A stretch of 64,000 bases of DNA from Gaiella sp038230035 (GCA_038230035.1 JBBRNX010000015.1:19884-83883); one strand, 5' to 3'; shown: positions 1 through 9,225, numbered from the stretch's first letter. Notes: generated from the sequence alone by a model not told the origin. Numbers and translations: made by a program.

Positions 1-576
1 GCGCCAGCCGAGCTTCTTGTACGCGATCTCGCCCGATCCCGCGTTCCACTGGGCGCCGTCGCCGTGGTAGCGGAACACGTTCTTGGTCGCGAGTTGCAGC
101 GTCGGGTCCTGCGAACCGGCGGTACCGATGACGAACAGCTTGGTCGGATGCTGCTTCGCGTAGCGGGCGACCGCCACTGCCTCGTCACCCGACAGCGGGC
201 CGATCATGACGTCGGCTTTCAGTTGCTCCATCAGCCGCCGCGTCTCTTTGATTGCGACGTCGACCGTGTCGTTGCCGCAGCCGATACCGACGATCTTGAT
301 GCTCGCGCCACCGGCGTGAGCACCTTTGATACCTGCCGTCGGCTTCTTCTTGTCCACAGGTTTCCCGCCGGCATATTGCGCGAGGGCGGCGAACGCCCCA
401 CCGGTGTCTACCTCGGACCCGAAAGCGAAGCCTCCCTTGCAGTCGGTCATGATCGCGACGCGAACCACCTTCGCGGCCGGCTGCGCGAACGCGGTTGCCG
501 AAACCGCTGCTGCAGTGATGGCAAGCGCGAGCACCGGAAGCAGTAGCTTCCAGCCCCTCACCTTGAGTCGGCTCAT
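1..576 (-). CDS. Branched-chain amino acid-type ABC transporter, substrate-binding protein (LivK-like), C-terminus beyond window
   Basis: The first 192 codons are present; the gene runs off the left edge. The ATG at 576 has a strong ribosome-binding site (AGGAGG, 585-590, minus strand). A Sec signal peptide is visible: basic start (MSRLKVRGWK), hydrophobic core and an AFA-Q cleavage site near residue 31. The mature start (KVVRVAIMTDCKGGFAFG) and later GPLSGDEAVAVARYA fit the type 1 periplasmic binding fold of the Peripla_BP_6/LivJ family. It is probably secreted or lipid-independent and captures substrate for the LivM/LivH permeases encoded just upstream in the same direction. The ligand cannot be named; relatives bind amino acids, amides, urea or aromatic acids. 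Confidence 0.85.
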   Translation of the reverse strand, partial: MSRLKVRGWKLLLPVLALAITAAAVSATAFAQPAAKVVRVAIMTDCKGGFAFGSEVDTGGAFAALAQYAGGKPVDKKKPTAGIKGAHAGGASIKIVGIGCGNDTVDVAIKETRRLMEQLKADVMIGPLSGDEAVAVARYAKQHPTKLFVIGTAGSQDPTLQLATKNVFRYHGDGAQWNAGSGEIAYKKLGWR

Positions 577-656
577 CCTGTTGTCCTCCTAGCTCGGTGT
601 TGACCCTTCTGGTGTGTAGGACGAATTTCCATTGCCGTTTGTACCGGCCTCCTTCC

Positions 657-1712
657 CTACCCATGAGAACCGGACGGTGTGGCGGCTACTGGCCCGGTGG
701 CGCTGCCGCCACGCCGGCGCCCGAGCGACCATAACCGATCCCAGATCCCCATGAGCCCGTCGGGCGAGACGATGACGATGACCAGAAAGATGAGCCCGAT
801 GATCGTGTTGAAGCTGCCTCCGAGCACGGGCACCGACACGTCGCGGACGTAGTTGTTGATCACGATGAAGGCGAAGGCGCCGAGCCAGGCTCCTTCGACG
901 CGCCGTAGGCCGCCGATCACGCAGATCACGAGCAGATCGATCGTGCTCTGCAGGCCGATCGTGTCGGGCGCGACTGTGCCGTTCCACCAGGCGAAGAGGA
1001 TCCCGGCGAGCGAGGCGACGAACGCGGCAAAGCCGAACGCGAGCGTCCGGTGCAACGCCACGTTGAACCCGAGCGAGCTCATGCGGACCGGCTCGTCCCG
1101 CACCCCCTGGAGCGCTAACCCGAACGGGGTGCGCACCAAGTACCGAATCAGGATGTACGCGAGGATCGCCACGACGAGGGCTACGTAATAGAGCCGATTC
1201 GGCTGGGTGGTCGGTGAGCCGACGATCGACGGGGTGTAGTTGTCGATTCCGCCGATCCCCGAGAAGCCCGAGACGATCGTCACCTGGCCGAAGAAATACG
1301 TGCCGATCACCGAGTACGTCAACGTGATCATTAGGAAGTAGATCCCCGCGCTCCGGCTCGAGATCGCGCCGAAGAGAAGGCCGACGGCTGTCGTGATCAG
1401 GATCGCGAGCACGACGGAGAGCCATGGGTTCCACCCGAGGTGCAGCCCTTTGGCCTCGCCTTGCGTGACCATGTTGCCGAGCGCGAACGCCGAGATCCCG
1501 AAGAGCGCGGTCTGTGACAGCGAAACCATCCCGCCGTACGCCGAGAGGAAGATCAGGCTTGCGGCGGCGATTCCGATCAGGAACGTCTGCGTGAGGATGA
1601 AGCTGACCCAGTACTCGTTGAAAAGCAGCGGTCCAACGAGCGCGAGGATCAGCGCAGCGGCGGCGAACGACCGCTCGGCAACAGACTTCGTCCCCCCTGC
1701 GAGCAGGTTCAT
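657..1712 (-). CDS. livM: Branched-chain amino acid-type ABC transporter permease LivM
   Basis: 351 aa, very hydrophobic, with about ten membrane segments, matching the LivM family length. The start is taken at ATG 1712 (MNLLAGGTKSVAERSF), where ATGA overlaps the livH stop; the reading frame stays open further upstream but that part overlaps livH. The family-typical cytoplasmic loop that docks on the ATPase is seen as VIGGLRRVEGAWLGA near residues 275-290. With LivH it forms the membrane channel of a HAAT-family importer. No LivG/LivF ATPases are in the window; they may lie beyond the left edge. Confidence 0.9.
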   Translation of the reverse strand: MNLLAGGTKSVAERSFAAAALILALVGPLLFNEYWVSFILTQTFLIGIAAASLIFLSAYGGMVSLSQTALFGISAFALGNMVTQGEAKGLHLGWNPWLSVVLAILITTAVGLLFGAISSRSAGIYFLMITLTYSVIGTYFFGQVTIVSGFSGIGGIDNYTPSIVGSPTTQPNRLYYVALVVAILAYILIRYLVRTPFGLALQGVRDEPVRMSSLGFNVALHRTLAFGFAAFVASLAGILFAWWNGTVAPDTIGLQSTIDLLVICVIGGLRRVEGAWLGAFAFIVINNYVRDVSVPVLGGSFNTIIGLIFLVIVIVSPDGLMGIWDRLWSLGRRRGGSATGPVAATPSGSHG

Positions 1713-2803
1713 CCTGCCCTCCCGAACAGGCCCTGGGGGCGGAAGGCGAGGACGAGCGCGAGGAGAGCGAACGTGAACACGATCGAGTACTGGGCGCAGC
1801 AGTTGTCGCTCGTCGTGGGCAGGTAGACGGCCGAGAACGAGAACACGAGCCCGTAGAGCAGCGACCCGGCGACGGCGCCGAAGATCGAGCCCATGCCGCC
1901 GATGATCACGACCACGAGGGAGTTGAGCAGCCACTGCCCGTCCACTCCCGACGACACGCCGGCCTGCGAGCTGCCGACGACTGCACCGAAGGCGGCGAGC
2001 GAGGAGCCGACGATGAACGCGATGGCGAACGTCCGCTGGATGTTCACGCCGAGGGCCGAGGTCATCTCCCGATCGTCGACGCCGGCGCGGATGATCGTTC
2101 CCGTCCGGGTCCTGTACAGCCAAACCCAGAGGGCGATTCCGACGCTAACCCCGAGCGCGAGCATGACGAGGCGCTGCAGGGAGTACTGGACGCCGAAGAC
2201 GTGCAGGTTGACGAAGCGGTCAGTCCACCCGGGCCAGGTCAGGCTCACCGCGATTCCGCCGAAGCGAAGTGCGCCCGCAGGGACGTGCCGCGGGAAATGT
2301 GCGACCACTTGGTCGGCGGCGATGACCGAGAGCGCGATCGTGATCAGGGCCTGTCGCAGATCCTGCCCCTGGTTCCAGCGTAGGAAGACCTGTTGGACAA
2401 TCAGCCCCACGACGCCGATGATCGCGGCCGCGACCAGTAGGGGCGCGACCCACTCCCAGGTCGTGACGTCGGTGCTCGGGATGGCGAATCCCTGCCCGGT
2501 CATACCCTGCTGGACCTCGTAGGCGATGTATCCGCCGAGGAGGTAGAACGAGCCGTGCGCCATGTTCACCACGCGCATCAGGCCGAAGATGAGCGAGAAA
2601 CCGCTTGCGACGATGAACAGGAGCCCGGCGAAGGTGATCCCGTTCAGCAGCGTGATCGTGAAGTTCCGCTGATCGTGGATGAATGGGCCGAAGTTCGTGC
2701 TGCGGGCGTAGAAGAGAACCCAGCCGAGGACGAAGGCAACTGCACCGAAGACCAGAGCGCGCGACGCGAGGCGGAGTGGTCGCTGAAGGGCGACCGAGCT
2801 CAC
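1709..2803 (-). CDS. livH: Branched-chain amino acid-type ABC transporter permease LivH
   Basis: 364 aa, longer than usual LivH (about 290-300) because of an N-terminal extension and an extra loop. The hallmark RVVNMAHGSFYLLGGYIAY occurs near residues 76-95 and the docking loop VVIIGGMGSIFGAVAG near residues 300-315. First permease gene of the transporter, coupled to livM by a 4-bp ATGA overlap. The 147-bp gap before it (2804-2950) separates it from the amidase of the upstream catabolic operon, and carries the motif CGATCATCGATT at 2917-2928 that recurs upstream of two other gene blocks in this window. Confidence 0.9.
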   Translation of the reverse strand: MSSVALQRPLRLASRALVFGAVAFVLGWVLFYARSTNFGPFIHDQRNFTITLLNGITFAGLLFIVASGFSLIFGLMRVVNMAHGSFYLLGGYIAYEVQQGMTGQGFAIPSTDVTTWEWVAPLLVAAAIIGVVGLIVQQVFLRWNQGQDLRQALITIALSVIAADQVVAHFPRHVPAGALRFGGIAVSLTWPGWTDRFVNLHVFGVQYSLQRLVMLALGVSVGIALWVWLYRTRTGTIIRAGVDDREMTSALGVNIQRTFAIAFIVGSSLAAFGAVVGSSQAGVSSGVDGQWLLNSLVVVIIGGMGSIFGAVAGSLLYGLVFSFSAVYLPTTSDNCCAQYSIVFTFALLALVLAFRPQGLFGRAG

Positions 2804-2950
2804 GCGCGATCCACCAGCCGGCTAGACGTCGGTCCCCACCCTGGACGCAGCTTCGTCACGACTAGGCGAACCTACCAACGCGTCGAAACGGTTGCAAGAA
2901 AGTGCCAACATGTTCTCGATCATCGATTGTTTGCCCGGATGGTGGCCGCT

Positions 2951-4063
2951 CTAGCCGCGCCTCAAGGCGAGCCCGGCGCCGAGAACCGTCTCGTCGTGTG
3001 GCGCTACGAGCTGCAGATTGCCGATTGCGAGCCCGGCCCAGCCGACGAGATTGACCCAGCGCAGGAAGGAGCTGAGCGGCAGCCGGATCTCCAGCTCGTC
3101 GACGTCCTCGGCGGGCAAGTCGATTGCGTAGCAGGGGCTGACGTAGAGGTCGACCTCAGGCTCGTACCGCCGCCACTCCTCGATGGCGCCGTATGCGGCT
3201 GCGACGGCGTCGGGCGCGACGCGGTGAGCTGCCTCTAGCTTCGTCCGCATCACGTCGGTGTACTCGTCGGCGCGGCTCGGGAACGTCGCTGCGTGCGACC
3301 TCGCAGCCTCGTGCAGGAACAGCGGCCATGGGTCGGCGGTCGGGTCGGGGACGCGCGCTTCGACGACGTGTGCCCCGAGCGCTTCGAGGTCGGCGACCCA
3401 CGACTCGGCGAGGTCGCTCGTCTCCGTCTCGCGCCCGTCAGCGAGCGCGGGTGGCTGGCGCAGGAGTCCGACAGTCAGGCCGGCAAGGAGCGGTTCGGGC
3501 ACGGGGCGCTCGGCGAGCACCGACCAGAAGAGCGCGACGTCCTCGACGGAGCGACCCATCGGCCCGACGGTGTCGATCGTCGGCACGAGGGGGAAGACGC
3601 CGTCGAGCGGGATCACTCCCCAGCGCGACTTCAGGCCGACGATCTCGCATGCCGCCGCTGGCAGTCGGATCGAGCAGCCGGTGTCGGAGCCGATGCCGAG
3701 GTCGCACAAACCGGCGACGAGCGCCGCGGCGTTGCCGGAGCTGGAGCCGCCGGTTGTCTTCCCCGGGTGGGTTGGGTTATGCACTGTCCCGTACCACGGG
3801 TTCTGCCCGAGAACGCTCCAGGCGAACTCGGGCAGGTTCGCCTTGCCGATGACAGCTGCGCCGGCGGCCCGGGCTCGGCGCACGACTTCGGCGTCCCGCT
3901 CTGGAACGTGATCTGCGTAGATGCGTGACCCGTACGTCGTCCGGATGCCTGCGGTGTCGATGAGGTCTTTCACGAGCAGCGTTCGACCGGAGAGCGGGCC
4001 GGCGGCCGTGCTTGCCAGCGGCTCGTCGAGCCAGGTGATGGCGGCGTTCAGGTTGTCGTTCAC
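2951..4063 (-). CDS. Amidase signature family amidohydrolase
   Basis: 370 aa with a GTG start at 4063 (GTGA overlap with the ridA stop); the open frame extends upstream into ridA but lacks homology there. Catalytic Ser-cisSer-Lys residues are visible: Lys in LLVKDLIDTAG (about residue 30), the first Ser in GGSSSGNAAA (about 105), and the nucleophile Ser in GSDTGCSIRLPAA (about 125). The usual GGSIR is GCSIR here. It is shorter than most family members (450-500 aa), mainly in the C-terminal half. It probably hydrolyses a carboxamide of the substrate imported by the adjacent Liv-type transporter; the exact amide is unknown. Confidence 0.88.
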   Translation of the reverse strand: MNDNLNAAITWLDEPLASTAAGPLSGRTLLVKDLIDTAGIRTTYGSRIYADHVPERDAEVVRRARAAGAAVIGKANLPEFAWSVLGQNPWYGTVHNPTHPGKTTGGSSSGNAAALVAGLCDLGIGSDTGCSIRLPAAACEIVGLKSRWGVIPLDGVFPLVPTIDTVGPMGRSVEDVALFWSVLAERPVPEPLLAGLTVGLLRQPPALADGRETETSDLAESWVADLEALGAHVVEARVPDPTADPWPLFLHEAARSHAATFPSRADEYTDVMRTKLEAAHRVAPDAVAAAYGAIEEWRRYEPEVDLYVSPCYAIDLPAEDVDELEIRLPLSSFLRWVNLVGWAGLAIGNLQLVAPHDETVLGAGLALRRG

Positions 4064-4467
4064 GTGGGCACCAGCGCGACGCACTCCACTTCGATCTTCG
4101 CCCCCGGGATCACGAGTGCCGACACCTCGACGAGCGTCGAAGCCGGTCGCGTCTCGCCGAACACCTCCTGCCGCACCGGATTCACGAGCGGACGATCGGC
4201 GATCTCGGTGAGAAACACGGTCACCTTCACGACGTCCGCGAAAGTGCAACCGGCGGCCGCGAGCACCCGCCGCATGTTTTCGAAGACACAGCGTGCTTGC
4301 GCGACGACATCATTTTTGCCCACGAGTGACTGGCTTTCGTCAACAGGGACGATGCCGCTGACGAACAGGAGGTCGCCCGCCTGGACGGCGTCGGTGAAGT
4401 GCGAGATCGGTTCCGCCTGACCCTCGACCCGGAACTCACGCCGGCGACTCTCAGTCACCGGCGGCAA
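4060..4467 (-). CDS. RidA family enamine/imine deaminase
   Basis: 135 aa, the standard Rid/YjgF length. The conserved C-terminal block TRPASTLVEVSALVIPGAKI (about residues 103-122) includes the Arg that in RidA binds the carboxylate of 2-iminoacids. Trimeric cytoplasmic enzymes of this family hydrolyse reactive enamines/imines or aminoacrylate-like intermediates. It overlaps the TPP-enzyme gene by 17 bp and the amidase by 4 bp, so it is part of one coupled operon. Presence beside an amidase suggests that the pathway liberates an imine or enamine; this is inference. Confidence 0.9.
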   Translation of the reverse strand: MPPVTESRRREFRVEGQAEPISHFTDAVQAGDLLFVSGIVPVDESQSLVGKNDVVAQARCVFENMRRVLAAAGCTFADVVKVTVFLTEIADRPLVNPVRQEVFGETRPASTLVEVSALVIPGAKIEVECVALVPT

Positions 4468-6112
4468 GCGCCTGCTTGCGGATCTCGGTCAGGGTCTGGC
4501 GCGGGGTGATTGCCTCCGGGTCGACGACGAGGTGGAGCAGCGCCGGCTGCCCTGAGGTGATCGCCCGGTCGAGCGCTGCCGGGAAGTCCCCGGTGCTGTC
4601 GACCCGTTCGCCGAACGCGCCGTACGCCTGCGCGAGCGCGGCGAAGTCCGGGTTGTGGAGGTCGGTCCCGCTGACGCGGCCCGGATACCGCTGCTCCTGG
4701 TGCATGCGGATCGTCCCGTACATGCCGTTGTCGACGACGAGGATCACGATCGGTGTCTCGTACTGGACCGCGGTCGCGAGCTCCTGGCTCGCCATCAGGA
4801 AGTCGCCGTCGCCCGCGATCGCAATCACAGTCCGGTTGGGCTCGACGAGCTTGGCCGCGACGGCTGCGGGGACGCCGTAGCCCATGGCACCGCTCGTCGG
4901 CGCGAGCTGGCTGCGGAAGGAGTGGAACTCCCAGAAGCGGTGGGCCCAGACGGAGAAGTTGCCGGCGCCGTTGGTCATGATCGTGTCTGCGGGCAGCCGC
5001 TCGCGGAGGTGTGCCATGACCTCTCCCATGTCGAGCTCGCCGGGCTGGGGGGTATGGCGCAGCGAGTCGACGTAGTCGGCACGCGCCTGCGTCGACTGGC
5101 CGTTCCAGCCTGTGGTATCGAGCGGCGCAACGGCTGCCAGAGCGATGGCGAACGCCTCGAGGCCGCTGACAATCCCGAGGTCGGGCTCGTAAACCCGGCC
5201 GAGCTCCTCGACGCCGGAGTGGACGTGGATCAGGGTCTGGGTAGGACGTGGTGGCTCGACGAGGGTGTAGCCGAGCGTCGTGATCTCACCGAGCCGCGCG
5301 CCGACGACGAGGAGCACGTCGGCGTCACGGACGCGCGCCGCCAGCCGCGGATCGAGACCGAGCGTCAGATGGCCCGCGTAAACGGGCGAGGCATTGTCGA
5401 CGTAGTCCTGGCAGCGGAACGACGCTGCGACCGGCAGCTTGTTCGCCTCGCAGAACGCGGTCATGTCTGCGCTGGCTCGGGCGCTCCACGGTGCGCCACC
5501 GACGATGACGAGCGGCCGGCTCGCGGCCTGGAGCAGCTCGCGTGCGCGCGCGAGGTCGTCGGCCCCGGGACTGGCCTGAACCGGTGTGTAGCGCGTGGCG
5601 TCCTGCGCCTCCGTGCGCTCGACGAGCATGTCCTCTGGCAGCGCAAGAACGATAGGGCCAGGCCGTCCGGACGTGGCTACATGAAATGCCTGCGAGACGA
5701 GCTCCGGAATCCGCTCCACCTCGTCGATCTGCGCGACCCACTTGGCCAGCGGCCCGAACATCTGCCGGTAGTCGATCTCCTGGAACGCCTCGCGGCCCAT
5801 CATGCGGCGAGCGACCTGACCAACGAGAAGAATCATCGGCGTCGAGTCCTGAAAGGCCGTGTGGACGCCGCACGACGCGTGCGTCCCGCCTGGGCCACGC
5901 GTGACCATGCAGATCCCGGGGCTCCCGGTCAGCTTCCCGTAGGCGTCGGCCATGTTCGCGGCGCCGCCCTCGTGACGGCAGATCACGTAGCGGATCGGCG
6001 AGTCGTGCAGCGCGTCGAGAACGGCGAGGTAGCTCTCACCCGGCACGCCGAAGGCGAGGTCGACGCCGTGCAGCTCGAGCTGGTCGACGAGGACTTGGCC
6101 GCCGGTGCGCAT
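4451..6112 (-). CDS. Thiamine diphosphate-dependent enzyme, acetolactate synthase/benzoylformate decarboxylase-like
   Basis: 553 aa. The start is placed at ATG 6112, where TGATG joins it to the cupin stop. Three TPP-enzyme domains are visible: N-terminal PYR domain with the activating Glu in CRHEGGAANMADAYG (Glu48), a central domain (about 185-330), and the C-terminal PP domain with the metal-TPP motif GDGDFLMASQELATAV ending in VVDNGMYG. It belongs to the IlvB/XSC-like superfamily, so it decarboxylates or ligates 2-oxoacids, but no ilvN regulatory subunit is nearby and the catabolic context argues against valine biosynthesis. Confidence 0.85.
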   Translation of the reverse strand: MRTGGQVLVDQLELHGVDLAFGVPGESYLAVLDALHDSPIRYVICRHEGGAANMADAYGKLTGSPGICMVTRGPGGTHASCGVHTAFQDSTPMILLVGQVARRMMGREAFQEIDYRQMFGPLAKWVAQIDEVERIPELVSQAFHVATSGRPGPIVLALPEDMLVERTEAQDATRYTPVQASPGADDLARARELLQAASRPLVIVGGAPWSARASADMTAFCEANKLPVAASFRCQDYVDNASPVYAGHLTLGLDPRLAARVRDADVLLVVGARLGEITTLGYTLVEPPRPTQTLIHVHSGVEELGRVYEPDLGIVSGLEAFAIALAAVAPLDTTGWNGQSTQARADYVDSLRHTPQPGELDMGEVMAHLRERLPADTIMTNGAGNFSVWAHRFWEFHSFRSQLAPTSGAMGYGVPAAVAAKLVEPNRTVIAIAGDGDFLMASQELATAVQYETPIVILVVDNGMYGTIRMHQEQRYPGRVSGTDLHNPDFAALAQAYGAFGERVDSTGDFPAALDRAITSGQPALLHLVVDPEAITPRQTLTEIRKQALAAGD

Positions 6113-6648
6113 CACAGGGCGAGCCGCTGGTCGAAGAAGACGGTCGGTCGCTGCAGCTTCGGCTTGCCCTCGTCGGCAGGGTCGACGTAGCGGATCGACC
6201 GCCTGCCTTCCCATTCGACGGGGAGGAGCAGGACGCGGACGAACGCCGTCTCCTCGGTCGGCGATGCGGCTGCATAGACGGGATCGGGGCCGGACTCGAA
6301 CCACGACTCGCCGGTGGCGTAGCTAGCAGGGTCACCAGCCGTCAGGATCTCGATCGAGCCGTGGAGCAGGTATCGGATACCTGGGCCCGGATGCGTGTGC
6401 GCGTACGCGATGCCGGCGAGAGGAAAGTCGATCCGGTCGCACCGCGCGAGCCACTCCGTGGATGGGTCCAAGTCGACATCTGCGGAAAGTCGCGCGTCTT
6501 CGGCAGACCCGCCGATCTCCCACACGAGCGCGTGCCCGTCGATGCGTGCAGCTCCGAAGTGGGCCTCGTTGCCGGCGACGTCGTAGGCGACCCGGTTGCC
6601 CGGGGCTGTCTCGATTCCAGCGGGGTACTCGTGGAGGGAAAAGGTCAA
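6112..6648 (-). CDS. Cupin-fold protein of unknown function
   Basis: 178 aa with an inferred TTG start at 6648 (TTGA overlap with the SDR stop); no ATG or GTG lies closer to the family-like start TFSLHEYPAG. A cupin metal-binding motif is seen as AHTHPGPGIRYLLHGSIEI near residues 85-104 (two His, with a Gly-rich turn) followed by the second strand motif ESWFESGPDPVYAAAS. Related proteins include dioxygenase-like and sugar-isomerase-like cupins and non-enzymatic sensors. It is embedded in the catabolic operon between an SDR and a TPP enzyme; its reaction cannot be assigned. Confidence 0.75.
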   Translation of the reverse strand: MTFSLHEYPAGIETAPGNRVAYDVAGNEAHFGAARIDGHALVWEIGGSAEDARLSADVDLDPSTEWLARCDRIDFPLAGIAYAHTHPGPGIRYLLHGSIEILTAGDPASYATGESWFESGPDPVYAAASPTEETAFVRVLLLPVEWEGRRSIRYVDPADEGKPKLQRPTVFFDQRLAL

Positions 6649-7394
6649 TGGAAGTACTGGCCGCCGTCGATCACGATAGTCTGCCCGGTGACGAAGCTGG
6701 AGTGCGGCCCGGCGAGGTAGACGACTGCGCCGACGACATCCTCCGGCTCCTGATCGCGCTGGATCGTCCGCGCGGCGACTGACACCCGCTGCAGCTTCTC
6801 GACCACCTCCGGATGCTGCTTCACGCCCTCGGACATCGTGAAGCCGGGCGCGACGCAGTTCACACGGATCTCGTCCTTCCCGAGCTCCTTGGCGAGCGCG
6901 CGCGTGAACGCGACGATCGCGCCCTTGCTCGTCACGTAGTGGAGGAGGAACGGCACCCCGCGAAACGGCGTACCCGACGAGATGTTGACCATCGTCCCGC
7001 CACCCCGCGCCCTCATCACCGGTGTCACGGCACGGCACGTTAGAAACATTGATGCAACGTTGACGTCCATCACCTGACGCCACTCCTCGAGCGGGATCTG
7101 GTCGAACGGCCGCATCGCGAGGGACGCGTAGAGGCCTGCGTTGTTGACGAGGATGTCGATCGAGCCGCACTGCTCGACGGTCTCGTCGACCATTCGCTGC
7201 ACCGCGTCCTCGTCCGCGACGTCGACTTTCAACCCGAGGCCCCCTGGGAACGCGTTAGCTGCCTCTTCGGCGCCGCGCAGGTCGGCGATGGCGATGCGTG
7301 CGCCCTCCGCCGCCAGGCCCTCGGCGATCGCCCGGCCAATCCCCTGGGCGCCGCCCGTGACGATCGCGACCTTGCCGTCGAGCTGCCCCGTCAT
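6645..7394 (-). CDS. Short-chain dehydrogenase/reductase (SDR)
   Basis: 249 aa classical SDR. The cofactor motif TGGAQGIG is at residues 13-20, an acidic residue after beta-2 (IADLR) suggests NAD(H) preference, NNAG is near 88, and the catalytic Ser and Tyr-x-x-x-Lys are in NISSGTP and HYVTSKGA (about 138 and 152). It oxidises or reduces a secondary alcohol/ketone. Coupled on both sides (GTGA and TTGA overlaps), so it belongs to the same transcription unit as the aldehyde dehydrogenase and the TPP enzyme. Substrate unknown. Confidence 0.9.
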   Translation of the reverse strand: MTGQLDGKVAIVTGGAQGIGRAIAEGLAAEGARIAIADLRGAEEAANAFPGGLGLKVDVADEDAVQRMVDETVEQCGSIDILVNNAGLYASLAMRPFDQIPLEEWRQVMDVNVASMFLTCRAVTPVMRARGGGTMVNISSGTPFRGVPFLLHYVTSKGAIVAFTRALAKELGKDEIRVNCVAPGFTMSEGVKQHPEVVEKLQRVSVAARTIQRDQEPEDVVGAVVYLAGPHSSFVTGQTIVIDGGQYFH

Positions 7395-7705
7395 TGCAGC
7401 GGCGAGAACGAGGTGGGGATCAGGATCCGATTCTCCTGCCTGCGGAGCAGCGGCTGGATCTTCGCCACGAACGCCTTCCAGTCGTCCCGTGCCTGCAACG
7501 CAGCGCGTCGCGACGCCCGCTCGTCGAAGCTGTCGTAGCGCCAGAGATGGGTGTACAGCGAGAGCTCGCCGATGTCCGTCGTAAAGGCGCCGACGAAGCC
7601 CCCTAGCACGTCCTGCTGGATCGCGATTCCCTCGGTCTCGTAGAGCCGCACGAGCTCGGCGAGCTTGCCGACCTGGACGTGGTAGTCGCGCTGCTCAAGG
7701 ATCAC
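7391..7705 (-). CDS. NIPSNAP-family protein
   Basis: 104 aa if started at GTG 7705 (ILEQRDYHVQVGKLAELVRLY), where GTGA overlaps the aldehyde dehydrogenase stop. The pattern of an aromatic EQRDYHV start, a central IAIQ..LGGFVGAFTTDIGELSLYTHLWRYDS region and a DDWKAFVAK helix is typical of the small NIPSNAP/dimeric alpha-beta-barrel proteins found in catabolic operons. These are presumed dimeric accessory or monooxygenase-like proteins without an established reaction. The context shows only that it travels with the dehydrogenases. Confidence 0.75.
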   Translation of the reverse strand: MILEQRDYHVQVGKLAELVRLYETEGIAIQQDVLGGFVGAFTTDIGELSLYTHLWRYDSFDERASRRAALQARDDWKAFVAKIQPLLRRQENRILIPTSFSPLQ

Positions 7706-9171
7706 AGGTGCTTCGCCCCCATGCCGCCGATCGCCCAGTACTTCAGCTCGACCCATTCATCTATGCCGTAGGACGATCCCTCTCGGCCGATCCCGGACTC
7801 CTTCACCCCGCCAAACGGCGCGACCTCGGTCGAGATCAACCCGGTGTTGACGCCTAGGATGCCGTACTCGAGCGCCTCGCCGACTCGTGTGATCCGCCCG
7901 ATGTCGCGCGAGAAGAAGTAGGCGGCCAGCCCGTACGGCGTGTCGTTTGCGACCGCGACCGCCTCGGCCTCCGACGAAAAGCGAGCGATCCCGGCTACAG
8001 GGCCGAACGTCTCCTCGCAGCTCATCGCCATAGTCGGCGTGACGCCGGTGAGGATCGAGGGCTGGAAGAACTGGCCCTGGAGGCGCTCACCGCCGACGAC
8101 CAGCTCGGCCCCGCTCGAGAGCGCGTTCGCGACATGCCGTTCGACCTTCTCCACGGCAGGTGTGTCGATCAGCGGGCCGACACCGACTCCCGGGGTGAAG
8201 CCGTCACCGACGACGAGCTTCGCCACGGCTGCCGTGAAGCCGGCGAGGAAGTCGTCGTAGATCGCGTCCTGGACGAGCATCCGGTTCGCGGAGATACAGG
8301 TCTGGCCGGAGTTGCGGAACTTGCAGACGATCGCGCTGGCGATGGTCTCGTCGAGGTCGGCGTCGTCGAAGACGATGAACGGCGCGTTGCCGCCGAGCTC
8401 CAGCGACACCTTCTTCACCTGGCCCGCGCACTGGCGCATCAGCAGCTTTCCGACCTCCGTGGAGCCGGTGAAGCCCAGCTTCCGTACGATCGGGTTCGAC
8501 GTCAGCTCCCCGCCGATCGTGGGCGCGTCCTCGGCGCTGCCGGTCACGATCGAGAACACTCCGGGAGGCAGTCCGGCTTCTTCGGCGAGCGCCGCGACAG
8601 CCAGAGCCGAAAGCGGGGTCTGCTCGGCCGGCTTCAGCACCATCGTGCAGCCCGCGGCGAGCGCGGGCGCCGACTTCCGCGTCACCATGGCCGAAGGAAA
8701 GTTCCACGGTGTGATCCCAGCGGTGACGCCGACTGCCTCTTTCGTCACCATGATCCGACGATCCGGCCACGGCGTCGGAATGGTCGAGCCGTCGAGCCGC
8801 TTCGCCTCCTCGCCGAACCACTCGTAGAACGACGCGGCGTACGCGACCTCGGCGTGGGCCTCGGCCAGCGGCTTGCCCTGCTCGGTGACGAGCAGCGCTG
8901 CGAGATCGTCGGCGCGCTCCGTCATCAGGTCGGCGAGCCGCCGCAGCACGCGGGCGCGCTCCTTCGCCGGCGCGTTCTTCCAGGCAGGAAGCGCGCGCTG
9001 CGCTGCCTCGATCGCGCGGCGCGTCTCGGCGGCGCCCAGCCGCGGCAGCTCGGCGATGGTCTCGCCGGTCGCCGGGTTGTCGACCGGGAACGTCGCACCG
9101 GAGTCCGCATCTACCCAGGCTCCGCCGAGGTAGGCCTGGCGGCGAACCAGGTCATTTTCGACGACGGCCAT
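7702..9171 (-). CDS. NAD(P)-dependent aldehyde dehydrogenase, succinate-semialdehyde dehydrogenase (GabD) type
   Basis: 489 aa from ATG 9171; an open extension upstream lacks family features. Catalytic residues are present: Glu in VSLELGGNAPFIVF (about residue 265), Cys in NSGQTCISANR (about 300), Lys in VLKPAEQTP (about 185). The stretch around GQTCISANR and the N-terminal ALRGEGAW-like start (LGGAWVDADSG) are closest to GabD/glutarate semialdehyde dehydrogenases. First gene of the minus-strand operon that continues through NIPSNAP, SDR, cupin, TPP enzyme, RidA and amidase. Specificity is inference. Confidence 0.88.
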   Translation of the reverse strand: MAVVENDLVRRQAYLGGAWVDADSGATFPVDNPATGETIAELPRLGAAETRRAIEAAQRALPAWKNAPAKERARVLRRLADLMTERADDLAALLVTEQGKPLAEAHAEVAYAASFYEWFGEEAKRLDGSTIPTPWPDRRIMVTKEAVGVTAGITPWNFPSAMVTRKSAPALAAGCTMVLKPAEQTPLSALAVAALAEEAGLPPGVFSIVTGSAEDAPTIGGELTSNPIVRKLGFTGSTEVGKLLMRQCAGQVKKVSLELGGNAPFIVFDDADLDETIASAIVCKFRNSGQTCISANRMLVQDAIYDDFLAGFTAAVAKLVVGDGFTPGVGVGPLIDTPAVEKVERHVANALSSGAELVVGGERLQGQFFQPSILTGVTPTMAMSCEETFGPVAGIARFSSEAEAVAVANDTPYGLAAYFFSRDIGRITRVGEALEYGILGVNTGLISTEVAPFGGVKESGIGREGSSYGIDEWVELKYWAIGGMGAKHL

Positions 9172-9225
9172 CGCACGCACGATAACGACTGGACTATTCT
9201 CGGGCGGCGCGCAAATGCGGCGGCG

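Noticed and set aside
4451..6112. Acetolactate synthase for valine/isoleucine synthesis
   Set aside because: No ilvN or ilvC nearby, and the gene is inside an amidase/RidA/SDR catabolic operon; only the superfamily is supported.
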